Numbered from the stretch's first letter, positions 46,749 through 55,968 are shown. The stretch: 64,000 nt of DNA from Cytophagales bacterium (GCA_024742395.1 JANSYO010000004.1:1-64000); one strand, 5' to 3'. Translations and numbers: made by a program. Notes: generated by a model from the letters alone, not told the origin.

Positions 46749-47546
46749 TTAACGACTGTATGTTTGAATATGCTCATGGATTTTCGAAATCCGGTTGGCC
46801 GGACTTGGATGGGAACTCATAAACTCATCTCTGTTCATATCACCCCCCGAAGCCTCAGCTAGAATCTCCATCACTTCAATCATCGATTCTGGTTGATATC
46901 CTGATTGGATCATATATCTTACCCCAAACTCATCAGATTGAAGCTCATCATCTCTACCAAACTTCATCATTTTAATCTGTGCTACATAACTGGCTATCTG
47001 TGCTCCACTTTGGCTTCCGCTAGCTGCTGTTGCCGCCCCGGCCAACCCTTGATAAAATTCACCCTTCGCCATTTGTTGTGCAGAATGTCTATGTATAACA
47101 TGTCCAATTTCGTGCCCTAAAACTCCGGCCAATTGATCTTCTGACTTAAGTCTGCTAAGAAGCCCTGCTGTTATGAAAATTTGTCCACCGGGAAGAGCAA
47201 AAGCGTTGACTGTTTGAGGATCTCTCAACACATGAAAATCAAAACGGTAAGGATTATTCACTCCTGCAGACTGTAATGTTTCTTCAAAACTGTTCACTAA
47301 CTTGTTTCCTACCGTTTTTACTTGATTTTGTATAGCATTGTCTGGATACAACCCACCATATTCCTGTGCCATTTGCGGAGCTGACTGTAAACCCATAGCC
47401 ACTTCTTGTTCCGGGCTCATTCCCACTTGCTGCTTTTCTCCCGTAAGTGGATTGGTCTGTGTTTTACCATAATAACTAATCAGGGCAATCCCGGCCATTA
47501 TTAAGCCTAGAATAAATCTCATTTTTAAACCGGAGGAGCGTCTCAT
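46749..47546 (-). CDS. M48-family zinc metalloprotease, membrane-anchored
   Basis: A 265-residue protease with an N-terminal membrane helix (about residues 9-26). The zinc site is HEIGH at residues 145-149, with the third ligand glutamate in DELQSDEFGVRYM. PEQEVAMGLQSAPQMAQEYGG and NAFALPGGQIFITAGLL are typical of BepA/LoiP-like enzymes, which process or degrade outer-membrane proteins in the periplasm. The start at 47546 (MRRSSGLKMRFILG) is chosen, but the methionine nine residues later is possible. It converges with the MATE gene. Confidence 0.88.
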   Translation of the reverse strand: MRRSSGLKMRFILGLIMAGIALISYYGKTQTNPLTGEKQQVGMSPEQEVAMGLQSAPQMAQEYGGLYPDNAIQNQVKTVGNKLVNSFEETLQSAGVNNPYRFDFHVLRDPQTVNAFALPGGQIFITAGLLSRLKSEDQLAGVLGHEIGHVIHRHSAQQMAKGEFYQGLAGAATAASGSQSGAQIASYVAQIKMMKFGRDDELQSDEFGVRYMIQSGYQPESMIEVMEILAEASGGDMNRDEFMSSHPSPANRISKIHEHIQTYSR

Positions 47547-47726
47547 TGCAGTATGGTTTTAATTAACGAACGTAAAACAAAGCTATTAAAAACAAATTAA
47601 ATCAGAAGTTCAAATTTTCAAAGTTGAAGAAAGAAATAAAAGATATTTAGAAACTCTCTTTACTCCTTATAGCCTCTTTTTCAACAAGTTAAATTAAAAC
47701 CCAGACCAATTCTGATTCATTTGTAT

Positions 47727-47757
47727 TTGTACAAGCACATATTATAAACTAACTTTG
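47727..47757 (+). promoter_or_regulatory. nrdB promoter
   Basis: TTG (47727-47729), a 20-base spacer and TAACTTTG (47750-47757) match the Bacteroidota consensus perfectly. Confidence 0.8.
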
Positions 47758-47760
47758 ATT

Positions 47761-47789
47761 TGTATGTAATTATTAATGAATTACATGCA
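47761..47789. promoter_or_regulatory. Inverted repeat just downstream of the nrdB -7 element
   Basis: TGTATGTAATT and AATTACATGCA pair with one G/T pair around seven bases (the inner eight pairs are perfect). It starts three bases after the -7 element, so a protein bound here would block the transcription start; an RNA hairpin is the alternative. Confidence 0.6.
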
Positions 47790-47824
47790 TTTAGTGAATC
47801 TAGAATTTTAACAATCCTCCATAA

Positions 47825-48814
47825 ATGACTGACAAAGAATTACGGACTCTAGAACCCTTATTAATTGAAGATCCTCAACGATTCGTGATCTTTCCAATTA
47901 AACACCATGACATTTGGCAATTCTACAAAAACTCTGAAGCTTGTTTCTGGACAGCGGAAGAATTAGACCTTTCTCAGGATTTGAATGACTGGGAAAAGTT
48001 AAATGATGGCGAAAGACATTTCATCTCTCATGTTCTTGCCTTCTTCGCTGCTTCTGACGGAATTGTAAATGAAAACTTGGCAGTTGATTTCATCTCAGGA
48101 GTACAGTACGCTGAAGCCAAATGCTTTTACGGCTTTCAGATTACCATTGAAAATATACATGCCGAAGTATACTCCTTACTTATCGACACCTATATAAAAG
48201 ATACCAAAGAAAGAGATAAACTACTTAATGCGGTAGAGCTTATTCCATGTGTTCAGAAAAAGGCCGACTGGGCCATGAAATGGATAGAAAACGGCAATTT
48301 TATTGAGCGATTAATTGCTTTTGCCGCCGTAGAAGGGATATTCTTCTCTGGTTCGTTTTGCTCCATATTCTGGCTGAAGAAAAGAGGTTTAATGCCTGGA
48401 CTATCTTTCTCCAATGAATTAATTTCAAGAGATGAAGGCATGCACAGGGATTTTGCCTGCCTGCTTTACACAGACCATATCAAAAATAAATTACCTGCAG
48501 AGCAGGTGTACACCATTATAAAGGATGCCGTTGAAATTGAAAAAGAATTTGTCAGCGATGCACTTCCCGTTTCACTGATTGGTATGAACGCCGATTTGAT
48601 GTGTCAGTACATTGAATTTGTCGCTGATCACCTGTTGGAACAATTAAACCTTGAGAAAGTATACAACTCAAGCAATCCGTTTGATTTTATGGAGTTAATA
48701 TCTTTAGAAGGTAAAACTAATTTCTTTGAAAAGCGTGTAGGTGACTATCAGAAAGCAGGAGTTAGTTCTGCAGATGCTGATTCACATAGTTTTTCATTAG
48801 ACGAAGATTTCTAA
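47825..48814 (+). CDS. nrdB: Class I ribonucleotide reductase small subunit, eukaryote-like
   Basis: A 329-residue R2 protein that houses the di-iron site and tyrosyl radical used to make deoxynucleotides. The sequence is strikingly like the animal R2: [40 protein letters not shown] (radical Tyr102), [18 protein letters not shown] and [21 protein letters not shown]. All metal ligands appear present. The last residues SFSLDEDF are the tail that docks on the large subunit. It faces nrdA tail to tail instead of forming an operon with it, and has its own promoter with an inverted repeat. Confidence 0.96.
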   Translation: MTDKELRTLEPLLIEDPQRFVIFPIKHHDIWQFYKNSEACFWTAEELDLSQDLNDWEKLNDGERHFISHVLAFFAASDGIVNENLAVDFISGVQYAEAKCFYGFQITIENIHAEVYSLLIDTYIKDTKERDKLLNAVELIPCVQKKADWAMKWIENGNFIERLIAFAAVEGIFFSGSFCSIFWLKKRGLMPGLSFSNELISRDEGMHRDFACLLYTDHIKNKLPAEQVYTIIKDAVEIEKEFVSDALPVSLIGMNADLMCQYIEFVADHLLEQLNLEKVYNSSNPFDFMELISLEGKTNFFEKRVGDYQKAGVSSADADSHSFSLDEDF

Positions 48815-48841
48815 CAACAGTTTATTTAAGGATCGACTTGA

Positions 48842-48873
48842 AAAAAGGGGTGGTTTTACCGCCTCTTTTTTTT
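48842..48873 (+). terminator. Terminator of nrdB
   Basis: A 12-pair stem with two G/T pairs (48842-48853 with 48859-48870) around TTTTA, preceded by A and followed by T. Confidence 0.85.
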
Positions 48874-48890
48874 CAGTTTGGACAAAAATA

Positions 48891-48914
48891 AAACCTCCGC
48901 TTTCACGGAGGTTT
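48891..48914. terminator. Second hairpin between nrdB and nrdA
   Basis: AAACCTCCG and CGGAGGTTT form a perfect nine-pair stem around CTTTCA. It lies beside the end of nrdA and probably terminates that transcript. Confidence 0.8.
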
Positions 48915-48942
48915 CTTATTTTATACACGTTAGTCGGAATCC

Positions 48943-51429
48943 TTAAGAGCCACACATTACACATCCTTCAGGATCGTCTAGCGAGCATTGCATTGCTGCA
49001 AACTTCTTTTCTTCCTCAGTCATTTCATCACTAAAGCTATCTGCTGCAGCCTTCTTTTGCAGTTCTTCGTTCTCCTTAGCAAAACCCTTATAGTCTAAAG
49101 GCTTCTCTTCTATCTTTTCAGTGCCTTTATTCGTCTCTTCCATGGTCTGCTTATCTACAGTAAACTTCACAGCTCCTACCGCCGCTTTTGTTCTTAGATA
49201 ATACATTCCGGTCTTAAGACCTGCCTTCCATGCATAAAAGTGCATAGAGGTAAGCTTACCAAAATTAGGATTCTCCATGAAAATATTCATTGACTGGCTT
49301 TGGCAAATATAAGCCCCTCTGTCAGCCGCCATGTCAATAATTACTTTTTGCTTAATCTCCCATGAAGTTTTATAAAGATCTTTCAATTCTTGTGGTATTT
49401 CGTCAATATTCTGAATTGAGCCGTTGGCTGCAATCAGCTTATTCTTCATCGTACCATTCCACATATTGATTTTAACAAGATCACGTAACAAGTGCTTGTT
49501 TACTATGGCAAACTCCCCCGACAATACCCTTCTTGAATAAATGTTTGAAGTATAAGGCTCAAAACACTCATTATTACCAAGAATCTGACTGGTAGAGGCA
49601 GTAGGCATTGGAGCTAAAAGTAAAGAGTTTCTAACGCCATGTTCTTTTACCTTTTCTCTCATGGCTTCCCAATCCCATCTTCCAGAATCTGGTGTTACGC
49701 CCCACATATCAAACTGGAATATCCCTTCAGAAATAGGAGAACCTTTCCATGTTTCGTAAGGACCTTCCTCAATGGCAAGCTCCATAGATGTTTCTACGGC
49801 AGCATAATACATTGTTTCAAAGATCTCTTTATTTAACTGACGGGCTTCATCAGAATCAAATGGCATTCTTAGCTGAATAAAAGTATCAGCCATTCCCTGT
49901 ATACCAATACCAATAGGTCGGTGGCGTTTGTTGCTGTATTCGGCTTCCTTCACTGGATAATAGTTTACATCTATTATTCTGTTTAGGTTTCTGGTTACCA
50001 CTTTAGTGATTTGATACAGCTTTTCATGATCAAACCTGATAGAATTTCCATCATTATCTTCCTCTACAAACTTAGGTAGAGCAATTGAAGCAAGATTACA
50101 AACCGCTACCTCATCAGGAGAGGTATACTCCATTATCTCTGTACATAGGTTTGAAGACTTAATTGTACCCAAGTTCTTCTGATTTGACTTTTTATTGGCC
50201 GCATCTTTATAAAGAATATAAGGTGTACCAGTTTCTATTTGAGATTCTAGAATCTTAAACCAAAGTTGCTGTGCCTTAATTTTTCTTTTCGCCTTACCTT
50301 CTGACTCATACTTTTCATATAATTTCTCAAAAGCATCTCCGTAAGCATCTGCCAAACCAGGACATTCATGTGGACAGAAAAGAGACCATTCCGCGTCTGC
50401 TTCTACTCTTTTCATAAACAAATCAGAAATCCACATGGCGTAGAAAAGATCTCTGGCTCTCATTTCCTCTTTACCATGGTTTTTCTTTAGATCAAGAAAA
50501 TCCTCAATATCAGCATGCCATGGCTCAAGATAGATAGCAAATGACCCCTTTCTTTTTCCTCCCCCCTGGTCTACGTATCTGGCTGTGTCATTATATACTC
50601 GCAGCATCGGTATGATGCCGTTTGACGTTCCGTTTCTACCCTTAATGTATGACCCTTTAGCTCTTATATCATGAATAGAAAGCCCGATTCCTCCTGCTGA
50701 CTGAGAAATCTTAGCACATTGCTTTAAAGTATCGTAAATACCATCAATGCTATCATCTTTCATTGTTAGTAAGAAACAAGAAGATAACTGAGGTTTTGGA
50801 GTACCGGCGTTAAACAATGTAGGAGTAGCATGAGTAAACCATTTCTCAGATAATAGGCCGTATGTTTCTATTACCTTTTCAATGTTCTCACCATGAATAC
50901 CAACAGAAACACGCATAAGCATATGCTGCGGACGCTCCACTATCTTACCATTCATTTTCAGAAGGTATGATCTTTCCAGTGTTTTGTACCCAAAATAATC
51001 GTAGCTGTAATCTCTATCATAGATGATTGTTGAGTCTAAAAGTGCAGCATTCTGCTGAATCACTTTCCAGGTTTCTTTCGAAATCAGCGAAGCATTCTCA
51101 TTGGTTTTGGGATCAACATACTGATAGAGCATCTTCATTGTACCTGAAAAAGACTTCAAGGTATTTTTATGAAGATTGCTTATAGCAATTCTTGCTGCAA
51201 GCTGGGCGTAATCAGGATGCTTTGTAGTCATCGATGCCGCAGTCTCGGCAGCCAGACTATCTAGCTGCGACGTAGACACTCCGTCATAAATTCCCGAGAC
51301 GACTTTCATAGCCACTTCCACGGGTTGTACAAAATTGGGGTCTAGCCCATAACAAAGCCTCTCAATTCTCGAGGTAATTTTGTCGAATTTGACGGATTCT
51401 CTACGACCATCACGCTTGATTACATACAT
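48943..51429 (-). CDS. nrdA: Class I ribonucleotide reductase large subunit, eukaryote-like
   Basis: An 828-residue R1 protein. The N-terminal ATP cone ([18 protein letters not shown], residues 1-90) gives allosteric activity control. Catalytic cysteines fall at Cys218 (LSSCFL), Cys429 (SNLCTEI) and Cys444 (VAVCNLAS), the same numbers as in the mammalian enzyme. The tail ends EGCVMCGS, the redox-shuttle cysteine pair. The radical-transfer tyrosines are expected in the segment [18 protein letters not shown]. It is fully equipped. Its upstream region contains a candidate promoter and, further away, a cluster of DnaA boxes. Confidence 0.96.
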   Translation of the reverse strand: MYVIKRDGRRESVKFDKITSRIERLCYGLDPNFVQPVEVAMKVVSGIYDGVSTSQLDSLAAETAASMTTKHPDYAQLAARIAISNLHKNTLKSFSGTMKMLYQYVDPKTNENASLISKETWKVIQQNAALLDSTIIYDRDYSYDYFGYKTLERSYLLKMNGKIVERPQHMLMRVSVGIHGENIEKVIETYGLLSEKWFTHATPTLFNAGTPKPQLSSCFLLTMKDDSIDGIYDTLKQCAKISQSAGGIGLSIHDIRAKGSYIKGRNGTSNGIIPMLRVYNDTARYVDQGGGKRKGSFAIYLEPWHADIEDFLDLKKNHGKEEMRARDLFYAMWISDLFMKRVEADAEWSLFCPHECPGLADAYGDAFEKLYEKYESEGKAKRKIKAQQLWFKILESQIETGTPYILYKDAANKKSNQKNLGTIKSSNLCTEIMEYTSPDEVAVCNLASIALPKFVEEDNDGNSIRFDHEKLYQITKVVTRNLNRIIDVNYYPVKEAEYSNKRHRPIGIGIQGMADTFIQLRMPFDSDEARQLNKEIFETMYYAAVETSMELAIEEGPYETWKGSPISEGIFQFDMWGVTPDSGRWDWEAMREKVKEHGVRNSLLLAPMPTASTSQILGNNECFEPYTSNIYSRRVLSGEFAIVNKHLLRDLVKINMWNGTMKNKLIAANGSIQNIDEIPQELKDLYKTSWEIKQKVIIDMAADRGAYICQSQSMNIFMENPNFGKLTSMHFYAWKAGLKTGMYYLRTKAAVGAVKFTVDKQTMEETNKGTEKIEEKPLDYKGFAKENEELQKKAAADSFSDEMTEEEKKFAAMQCSLDDPEGCVMCGS

Positions 51430-51517
51430 ACAGCAGTTGCGTTAAAAGGGTTATAAATAAAGTATTTCTTTTTGCTCAAGTGAACAAAACCAGGGTCATA
51501 ATTTTGTTCGCGGACTA

Positions 51518-51544
51518 CAAATCTACCACAGATTTTAGCTTCAA
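51518..51544 (-). promoter_or_regulatory. Candidate nrdA promoter
   Basis: On the minus strand: TTG (51542-51544), a 16-base spacer and TAGATTTG (51518-51525). The -7 element is perfect; the spacer is one base shorter than usual. The leader would be about 80 bases. Confidence 0.55.
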
Positions 51545-51667
51545 AAAAACCGAAATTTTGTTTGCTTTTTTGGCATTGTGCATTTCTTACAAACCATCTA
51601 TCTATATACGACCTTATGCTCAACGATTTACAAGTTTACATCCATTAGAATAATACCAAATTGAAAG

Positions 51668-51676
51668 TTTTCCACA
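51668..51676 (+). promoter_or_regulatory. DnaA-box-like site
   Basis: TTTTCCACA differs from the consensus TTATNCACA at one position. TTTTCCACT at 51691-51699 is a weaker neighbour on the same strand. Confidence 0.5.
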
Positions 51677-51698
51677 TTCCTATTCAGGCCTTTTCCAC

Positions 51699-51707
51699 TT
51701 ATCCACA
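51699..51707 (+). promoter_or_regulatory. Perfect DnaA box
   Basis: TTATCCACA matches the strongest form of the consensus. With the next seven bases (AAAACAT and T) it is the left arm of a 16-base inverted repeat. Confidence 0.75.
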
Positions 51708-51788
51708 AAACATTCGAAAATGTGGCCGGAAAGCATATATACCACGTTTTCTGATGTTTAGCTCTTAAACTTAAACTATTAATTTAAA

Positions 51789-51810
51789 ATTTTCAATAAT
51801 AATTGAAAAT
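51789..51810. repeat. AT-rich hairpin inside the DnaA-box repeat
   Basis: ATTTTCAAT and ATTGAAAAT are exact complements around AATA. The surrounding 35 bases are almost pure A and T, as expected for a DNA unwinding element. Confidence 0.7.
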
Positions 51811-51834
51811 AATTCGACACTTGTCTAAATGTTT

Positions 51835-51843
51835 TGTGGATAA
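51835..51843 (-). promoter_or_regulatory. Perfect DnaA box, opposite orientation
   Basis: TGTGGATAA is the reverse complement of TTATCCACA. It lies only nine bases from the stop codon of the thiamine pyrophosphokinase gene. Confidence 0.75.
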
Positions 51844-51851
51844 CTTTGACA

Positions 51852-52529
51852 TTAGTCAATACATTCCATTAACAAAAGTTCGCCCACCTCAAAAGAGACA
51901 TTTATGAGGCCATCTTGAGCTACTTCGTTGCTGTTTCCGAGGCGTGTTCCAAGCTCTAGCCAGCTATTAGTCAGAGGATACTTCAAATTAGCAGTGAGTA
52001 TACCTTCAACCCTACCCAATGGAAGCAAAGAAATAGCTGTACCCCGTTTATACCACTTTTCAAAATTTGATGGTTTTGGCTTTAGTGGATAAATCTTTGA
52101 GTAATCATCCATCATGACAAGTTGTACTTCATTTTTGTACTTCGCAAGATTTAAAACGTTAGCCAAGGTATGGTCCATTCGCCGCCCTGTAGCCCACAGA
52201 ATATTCACGGCGGGAAAGCCCCGATCTATCAAAAATTCAATTCCCTTTTCTAAGTCCGTTTTATTCTGATCAGGCGTATGCACAATTTCAATAGGGAACT
52301 GAGACTGTCGAATTTCTTCAAGATTTGACGTTGAGTTATGGTCAAAATCTCCTAGCAACACATCTACCTTAATGCCCAACTGAAGTACGCGGTCAATGGC
52401 TCCATCTAAAACCACCACAAATGGCGACCATTCTAAAAGCTCTTCAAGTAACTCAGAGCTACATGCAGCTCCATTGGCAATTAATAAGGCTGGCTCCTGC
52501 TTTTCTTTAACAATATGATGAGAAGACAT
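51852..52529 (-). CDS. thiN: Thiamine pyrophosphokinase
   Basis: A 225-residue enzyme that transfers pyrophosphate from ATP to thiamine, giving the active cofactor TPP. The substrate motifs are LLIANGAACS, VVLDGAIDRVL, LLGDFDH and TPDQNKTDLEKGI, with ILWATGRRMDHTLANV next. The C-terminal domain has SLLPLGRVEGILT and YPL, as in the family. No thiamine biosynthesis genes adjoin it, so it may serve salvage. Its stop codon abuts the DnaA-box region. Confidence 0.92.
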   Translation of the reverse strand: MSSHHIVKEKQEPALLIANGAACSSELLEELLEWSPFVVVLDGAIDRVLQLGIKVDVLLGDFDHNSTSNLEEIRQSQFPIEIVHTPDQNKTDLEKGIEFLIDRGFPAVNILWATGRRMDHTLANVLNLAKYKNEVQLVMMDDYSKIYPLKPKPSNFEKWYKRGTAISLLPLGRVEGILTANLKYPLTNSWLELGTRLGNSNEVAQDGLINVSFEVGELLLMECID

Positions 52530-52557
52530 ATCAGTGTATAGTATTTAGTAAAAGAAC

Positions 52558-52587
52558 AAAAAAAGGCCCCTGAACAACAGAGGCCTT
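52558..52587 (-). terminator. Terminator of the lolA transcript
   Basis: AAGGCCCCTG (52563-52572) and CAGAGGCCTT (52578-52587) pair with one mismatch around five bases. On the minus strand a run of T follows. Confidence 0.85.
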
Positions 52588-52609
52588 AATATAAAAATTC
52601 TTATTCCAA

Positions 52610-53251
52610 TTAACGTAAATCCACTACCTCTACCCCCGGGTAATTAGCCGTATTGAATTTAAAGTAACTATCAGAGAGCGTTGGATTAGCCACAAAATTG
52701 GACACATCAAAAACAGTTTGCTTTCCACTTGAGTCCCACAGCTTCCATCTCTTCAATATCTTTGAGTTCTTATCCACTACAAGCTCTACTTTAGAGACAT
52801 TATTCTTCTTTATTGGTACCAGTTCCACTACGTCATATGAAGTACCAGAAATGTTTGTTGAACCATTGTATTTATACTTATAACCCTTTTTATAAATATT
52901 ATAGATATTCGCCGGAGAAAACTGAGAGTCTGCACTATCATCGTACTCAGTTATATTCACTTCATTTGTTTCCTTTACAAAAGAATATATCTCAGAACCA
53001 TTATTGTAAATCTCCTGACCTACCATATTCAATTTAAACTTCACCCCTTTTACAGCTATCTGTCCTGTACGCTTTCTTCCCATCTTACCAGCAGAACTAA
53101 CTGTAGCGTAGGAAAAGTCAGCCTTAAAGGTTTGCATTTTTTTATACTTGGCACTCATAGCTTCCAGTATGGCGTCAGCTTTGGCATCCTGACCAAAGGC
53201 CATCATTACTGAACTAAACATCACTATGACTAACACCTTTAATTTCTTCAT
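52610..53251 (-). CDS. lolA: Periplasmic lipoprotein carrier LolA-like protein
   Basis: A 213-residue protein with signal peptide MKKLKVLVIVMFSSVMMAFGQ. The mature part follows the LolA fold: AILEAMSAKYKKMQTFKADFSY, GKMGRKRTGQIAVKGVKFKLNM and a C-terminal beta region with YFKFNTANYPGVEVVDLR. LolA carries lipoproteins from the inner to the outer membrane, and this chromosome region encodes many of them. It lies downstream of ftsK on the same strand, an order I regard as common in Bacteroidota. A -7 element TACTTTTG (53327-53334, minus strand) suggests its own promoter as well. Confidence 0.85.
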   Translation of the reverse strand: MKKLKVLVIVMFSSVMMAFGQDAKADAILEAMSAKYKKMQTFKADFSYATVSSAGKMGRKRTGQIAVKGVKFKLNMVGQEIYNNGSEIYSFVKETNEVNITEYDDSADSQFSPANIYNIYKKGYKYKYNGSTNISGTSYDVVELVPIKKNNVSKVELVVDKNSKILKRWKLWDSSGKQTVFDVSNFVANPTLSDSYFKFNTANYPGVEVVDLR

Positions 53252-53326
53252 CTTAATTATACAATTTCTTTGGTTTAAGTGTACCTACTGCTCTGAATTT
53301 GAAACAATATTGTAGTAAATTGGACA

Positions 53327-53334
53327 CAAAAGTA
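53327..53334 (-). promoter_or_regulatory. Candidate -7 element of lolA
   Basis: TACTTTTG on the minus strand fits TAnnTTTG, 75 bases before the lolA start. No well-spaced TTG was found. Confidence 0.4.
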
Positions 53335-53369
53335 GGAGAAAAGTTTAATAAGCAGATGTTAACGAATCT

Positions 53370-55802
53370 TTAATTGGAATTATGGATGTTTCTTAAGACC
53401 TCCTCAAGGTGAGTCATATCTTTTATTAAAACCTCCCTGGCCTTACTTCCTTCAAACTGCCCAACTATTCCTGCAGCCTCTAACTGATCAATAATACGAC
53501 CGGCTCTATTGTAACCTAGCTTCATTTTCCTTTGGATCAGAGAGGTACTACCTTGTTGAAAAGTAACCAACAAACGAGCAGCATCATCAAACAATGGATC
53601 CAGATCAGACATATCTACTTCGAGCGGGTCAGGCTCATCATCTCCATAAAATTCAGGTAAAGCATAAGACGACTCATAGCCCCGCTGCTCTCCTATGAAA
53701 TCACAGATACCATCCACCTCAGGCGTATCAATAAACGGACACTGCAAACGAACCATATCGGAACCCATACTCAAAAGCATATCTCCGTTACCGACTAATT
53801 GCTCTGCCCCACCCGTATCTAGGATCGTTCTTGAATCTACTTTAGCTGTAACTTTGAAAGAAAGTCGTGCGGGAAAGTTGGCCTTTATTAATCCGGTAAT
53901 TACGTTAACCGATGGCCTCTGGGTAGCTACAATTAAATGAATGCCAATAGCTCTGGCAAGCTGTGCCAAACGTGCAATCGGCTGCTCTACTTCTTTACCC
54001 GCAGTCATCATCAAATCGGCTAATTCATCAATCACAAGGACTATGTATGGCAAATACCTATTCCCTTTCTCAGGATTGAGCTTCCGTTTAGTAAACTTGG
54101 TATTGTATTCTCTGATATTCCTTACTCCGGCATCTTTTAGCAAGTCATACCGGTTATCCATCTCTATACAGAGAGAGTTCAACGTATAAATCACTTTTTT
54201 GGTATCAGTAATAATGGCATCTTCGGCATTTGGAAGTGTGGCCAGAAAGTGCCTTTCAATTTTGTTAAAAAGCGACAATTCCACCTTTTTGGGGTCAACC
54301 AAGACAAATTTCACTTCTGCAGGGTGCTTTTTATATAAAAGTGAGGCGAGCAACACATTAATGCCCACAGATTTACCCTGACCTGTAGCACCCGCCATTA
54401 GCAAGTGAGGCATTTTTGCTAAATCAGAAACAAACATTTCGTTAGCAATAGTCTTACCTAAAACTATGGGAAGTTCAAATTTTGAGTTCCTGAATTTCTC
54501 ATTAGAGAAAACGGATTTCACTGATACTAATTCAGGATTTTTGTTTGGCACCTCTATACCAATCGTACCCTTACCTGGCATCGGAGCTATAATCCTTATA
54601 CCCAGAGCTGCCAGGTTTAGAGCAATATCATCTTCGAGGTTTTTAATTTTAGAAATTCTAACCCCGGCCTCTGGCACTATCTCATAGAGCGTAACGGTAG
54701 GACCGATTGTCGCCTTTATGCTGGAAATACCAATGGAAAAATTTCGCATGGTCTCCACAATATTGATCTTATTGGCCTCAAGCTCCTCCTGACTTACTTT
54801 AGCCTGATTTCCTACATGCTCCTCTAATAAAGATAATGGTGGATAGATATAAGATCCTAAGTCTAATTTCGGGTCATAAGGACCAAACTCTTCAAGATCA
54901 TTATTGTTTTCTTCATCTATAGGTAAAAAGCTAGTAGCCTCCTCAGAGACTTCAAGGGTGAGCTCTTCATCAGATTTTGATTCCTTCGGCTTAACTTCTG
55001 GTTCAGGCTTTTTTTCTTCGCGTGTATCTTCAATACTAAAGGTTATACCACCTTCAAAAGGTTTTTCTGCAATAGAATCAGATTCTTTCTCTTCCCTCAC
55101 CGTAGCCTCCTTAATAGTATTAACTTCAATCTCTTCTTGCTCAATGTTCTTTGGCTCTGTGGCATCTCTCTTTAAAAAGTAATTATCAATTTGAGTAAGG
55201 CCATGAAAGAAGACAAGGAAAAGAAACAGAAGTAAACCAATGAGCAAGATGCTCCCCCATCCCATTACATGACTAAGCATTTCATTCAAACTATATCCAA
55301 TTTCGCCGCTAATAGCTCCATGCCCTAAACTAAAATGATAGACAAAATACCCGAGGAAGAGAGAGCTAAAAAAAACATAAAAAAGACTGGCCTTAGCAAA
55401 TCTATTCAAGTTAATAGAAAACAAGTCTTGCTGAAAAATCAGCCGAAAAGCGGAAAGAAAAATTAATGGAATAATACCAAAAGAAGCATACCCAAACCAT
55501 TTAAAAATAAAATAATGCGAAATAAAAGCACCGATCACACCTAAAGAATTCTCGGCATTTTTATGGCTCGGATCAATCGCTGTTTTAAAGTTTCTTTGAA
55601 CCAAATCCTGATCAGCTTCACCCGTAAAAAGATAAGAGATAAAAGATATGGATAGGACAAAAGTGACTACCAAGAAGAATACACCAAAGATTAACTGCCA
55701 TTGTGCAGAACTTATTTTGACTCCTTGTGATGCCGGCTTCTGAGTAGAAGAACTGCGTCGTTGATTGGCCGCAGTTTTTTTCTTACGAAAAGTTTTCGCC
55801 AT
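53370..55802 (-). CDS. ftsK: DNA translocase FtsK/SpoIIIE
   Basis: An 810-residue motor that pumps chromosome ends through the division septum. Four or five membrane helices lie between about residues 30 and 200, followed by an acidic linker (to about 310). The motor has Walker A GATGQGKS at residues 471-478, VLVDPKKVELS, VLVIDELADLMM (Walker B) and IVATQRPSVNVITGLIKANFPARLSF. The C-terminal gamma winged-helix (LVTFQQGSTSLIQRKMKLGYNRAGRIID) reads the DNA polarity signals. The linker is shorter than in E. coli. Helix-rich and complete. Confidence 0.96.
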   Translation of the reverse strand: MAKTFRKKKTAANQRRSSSTQKPASQGVKISSAQWQLIFGVFFLVVTFVLSISFISYLFTGEADQDLVQRNFKTAIDPSHKNAENSLGVIGAFISHYFIFKWFGYASFGIIPLIFLSAFRLIFQQDLFSINLNRFAKASLFYVFFSSLFLGYFVYHFSLGHGAISGEIGYSLNEMLSHVMGWGSILLIGLLLFLFLVFFHGLTQIDNYFLKRDATEPKNIEQEEIEVNTIKEATVREEKESDSIAEKPFEGGITFSIEDTREEKKPEPEVKPKESKSDEELTLEVSEEATSFLPIDEENNNDLEEFGPYDPKLDLGSYIYPPLSLLEEHVGNQAKVSQEELEANKINIVETMRNFSIGISSIKATIGPTVTLYEIVPEAGVRISKIKNLEDDIALNLAALGIRIIAPMPGKGTIGIEVPNKNPELVSVKSVFSNEKFRNSKFELPIVLGKTIANEMFVSDLAKMPHLLMAGATGQGKSVGINVLLASLLYKKHPAEVKFVLVDPKKVELSLFNKIERHFLATLPNAEDAIITDTKKVIYTLNSLCIEMDNRYDLLKDAGVRNIREYNTKFTKRKLNPEKGNRYLPYIVLVIDELADLMMTAGKEVEQPIARLAQLARAIGIHLIVATQRPSVNVITGLIKANFPARLSFKVTAKVDSRTILDTGGAEQLVGNGDMLLSMGSDMVRLQCPFIDTPEVDGICDFIGEQRGYESSYALPEFYGDDEPDPLEVDMSDLDPLFDDAARLLVTFQQGSTSLIQRKMKLGYNRAGRIIDQLEAAGIVGQFEGSKAREVLIKDMTHLEEVLRNIHNSN

Positions 55803-55832
55803 GTTTTTTTATTAGAAAAGCAGAATGATTCA

Positions 55833-55840
55833 CAAAGCTA
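55833..55840 (-). promoter_or_regulatory. Candidate -7 element of ftsK
   Basis: TAGCTTTG on the minus strand fits TAnnTTTG, 30 bases before the ATG. A matching TTG is not seen at the usual distance. Confidence 0.5.
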
Positions 55841-55880
55841 AGCAATCTGAATTAAAAACGTAACTCTAATTAGATTAACA

Positions 55881-55894
55881 AACCTACGTAGGTT
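55881..55894. repeat. 14-base perfect palindrome upstream of ftsK
   Basis: AACCTACGTAGGTT is its own complement. It lies about 40 bases upstream of the ftsK -7 element and is a candidate operator. Confidence 0.55.
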
Positions 55895-55968
55895 CAATCA
55901 CTCATACACTCAAATTATATAGACCTCTGAAGTCTGAACATAGAATTTAACTTCTTGTCCTAAATAAA

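Larger units (their letters stand above)
51699..51843. repeat. 16-base perfect inverted repeat containing both DnaA boxes
   Basis: TTATCCACAAAACATT (51699-51714) recurs as its exact reverse complement at 51828-51843. The 113 bases between are very AT-rich, and include a smaller hairpin at 51789-51810. Confidence 0.85.
51430..51851. other. 422-base gap upstream of nrdA; candidate oriC or DnaA-controlled region
   Basis: No gene is visible. It holds the nrdA leader and candidate promoter at its left end. At its right end (51668-51843) lies a cluster of DnaA-box-like sites around an AT-rich segment. The right border touches the end of the thiamine pyrophosphokinase gene. Confidence 0.6.

Noticed and set aside
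54904-55182. Serine-rich open frame antisense to ftsK
   Set aside because: It is the complement of the acidic, Glu-rich FtsK linker, which explains the serine content.
55890-55900. GGTTCAATC, resembling a tRNA T-arm
   Set aside because: No acceptor stem, anticodon arm or CCA-side pairing could be built around it; it is part of the palindrome's flank.
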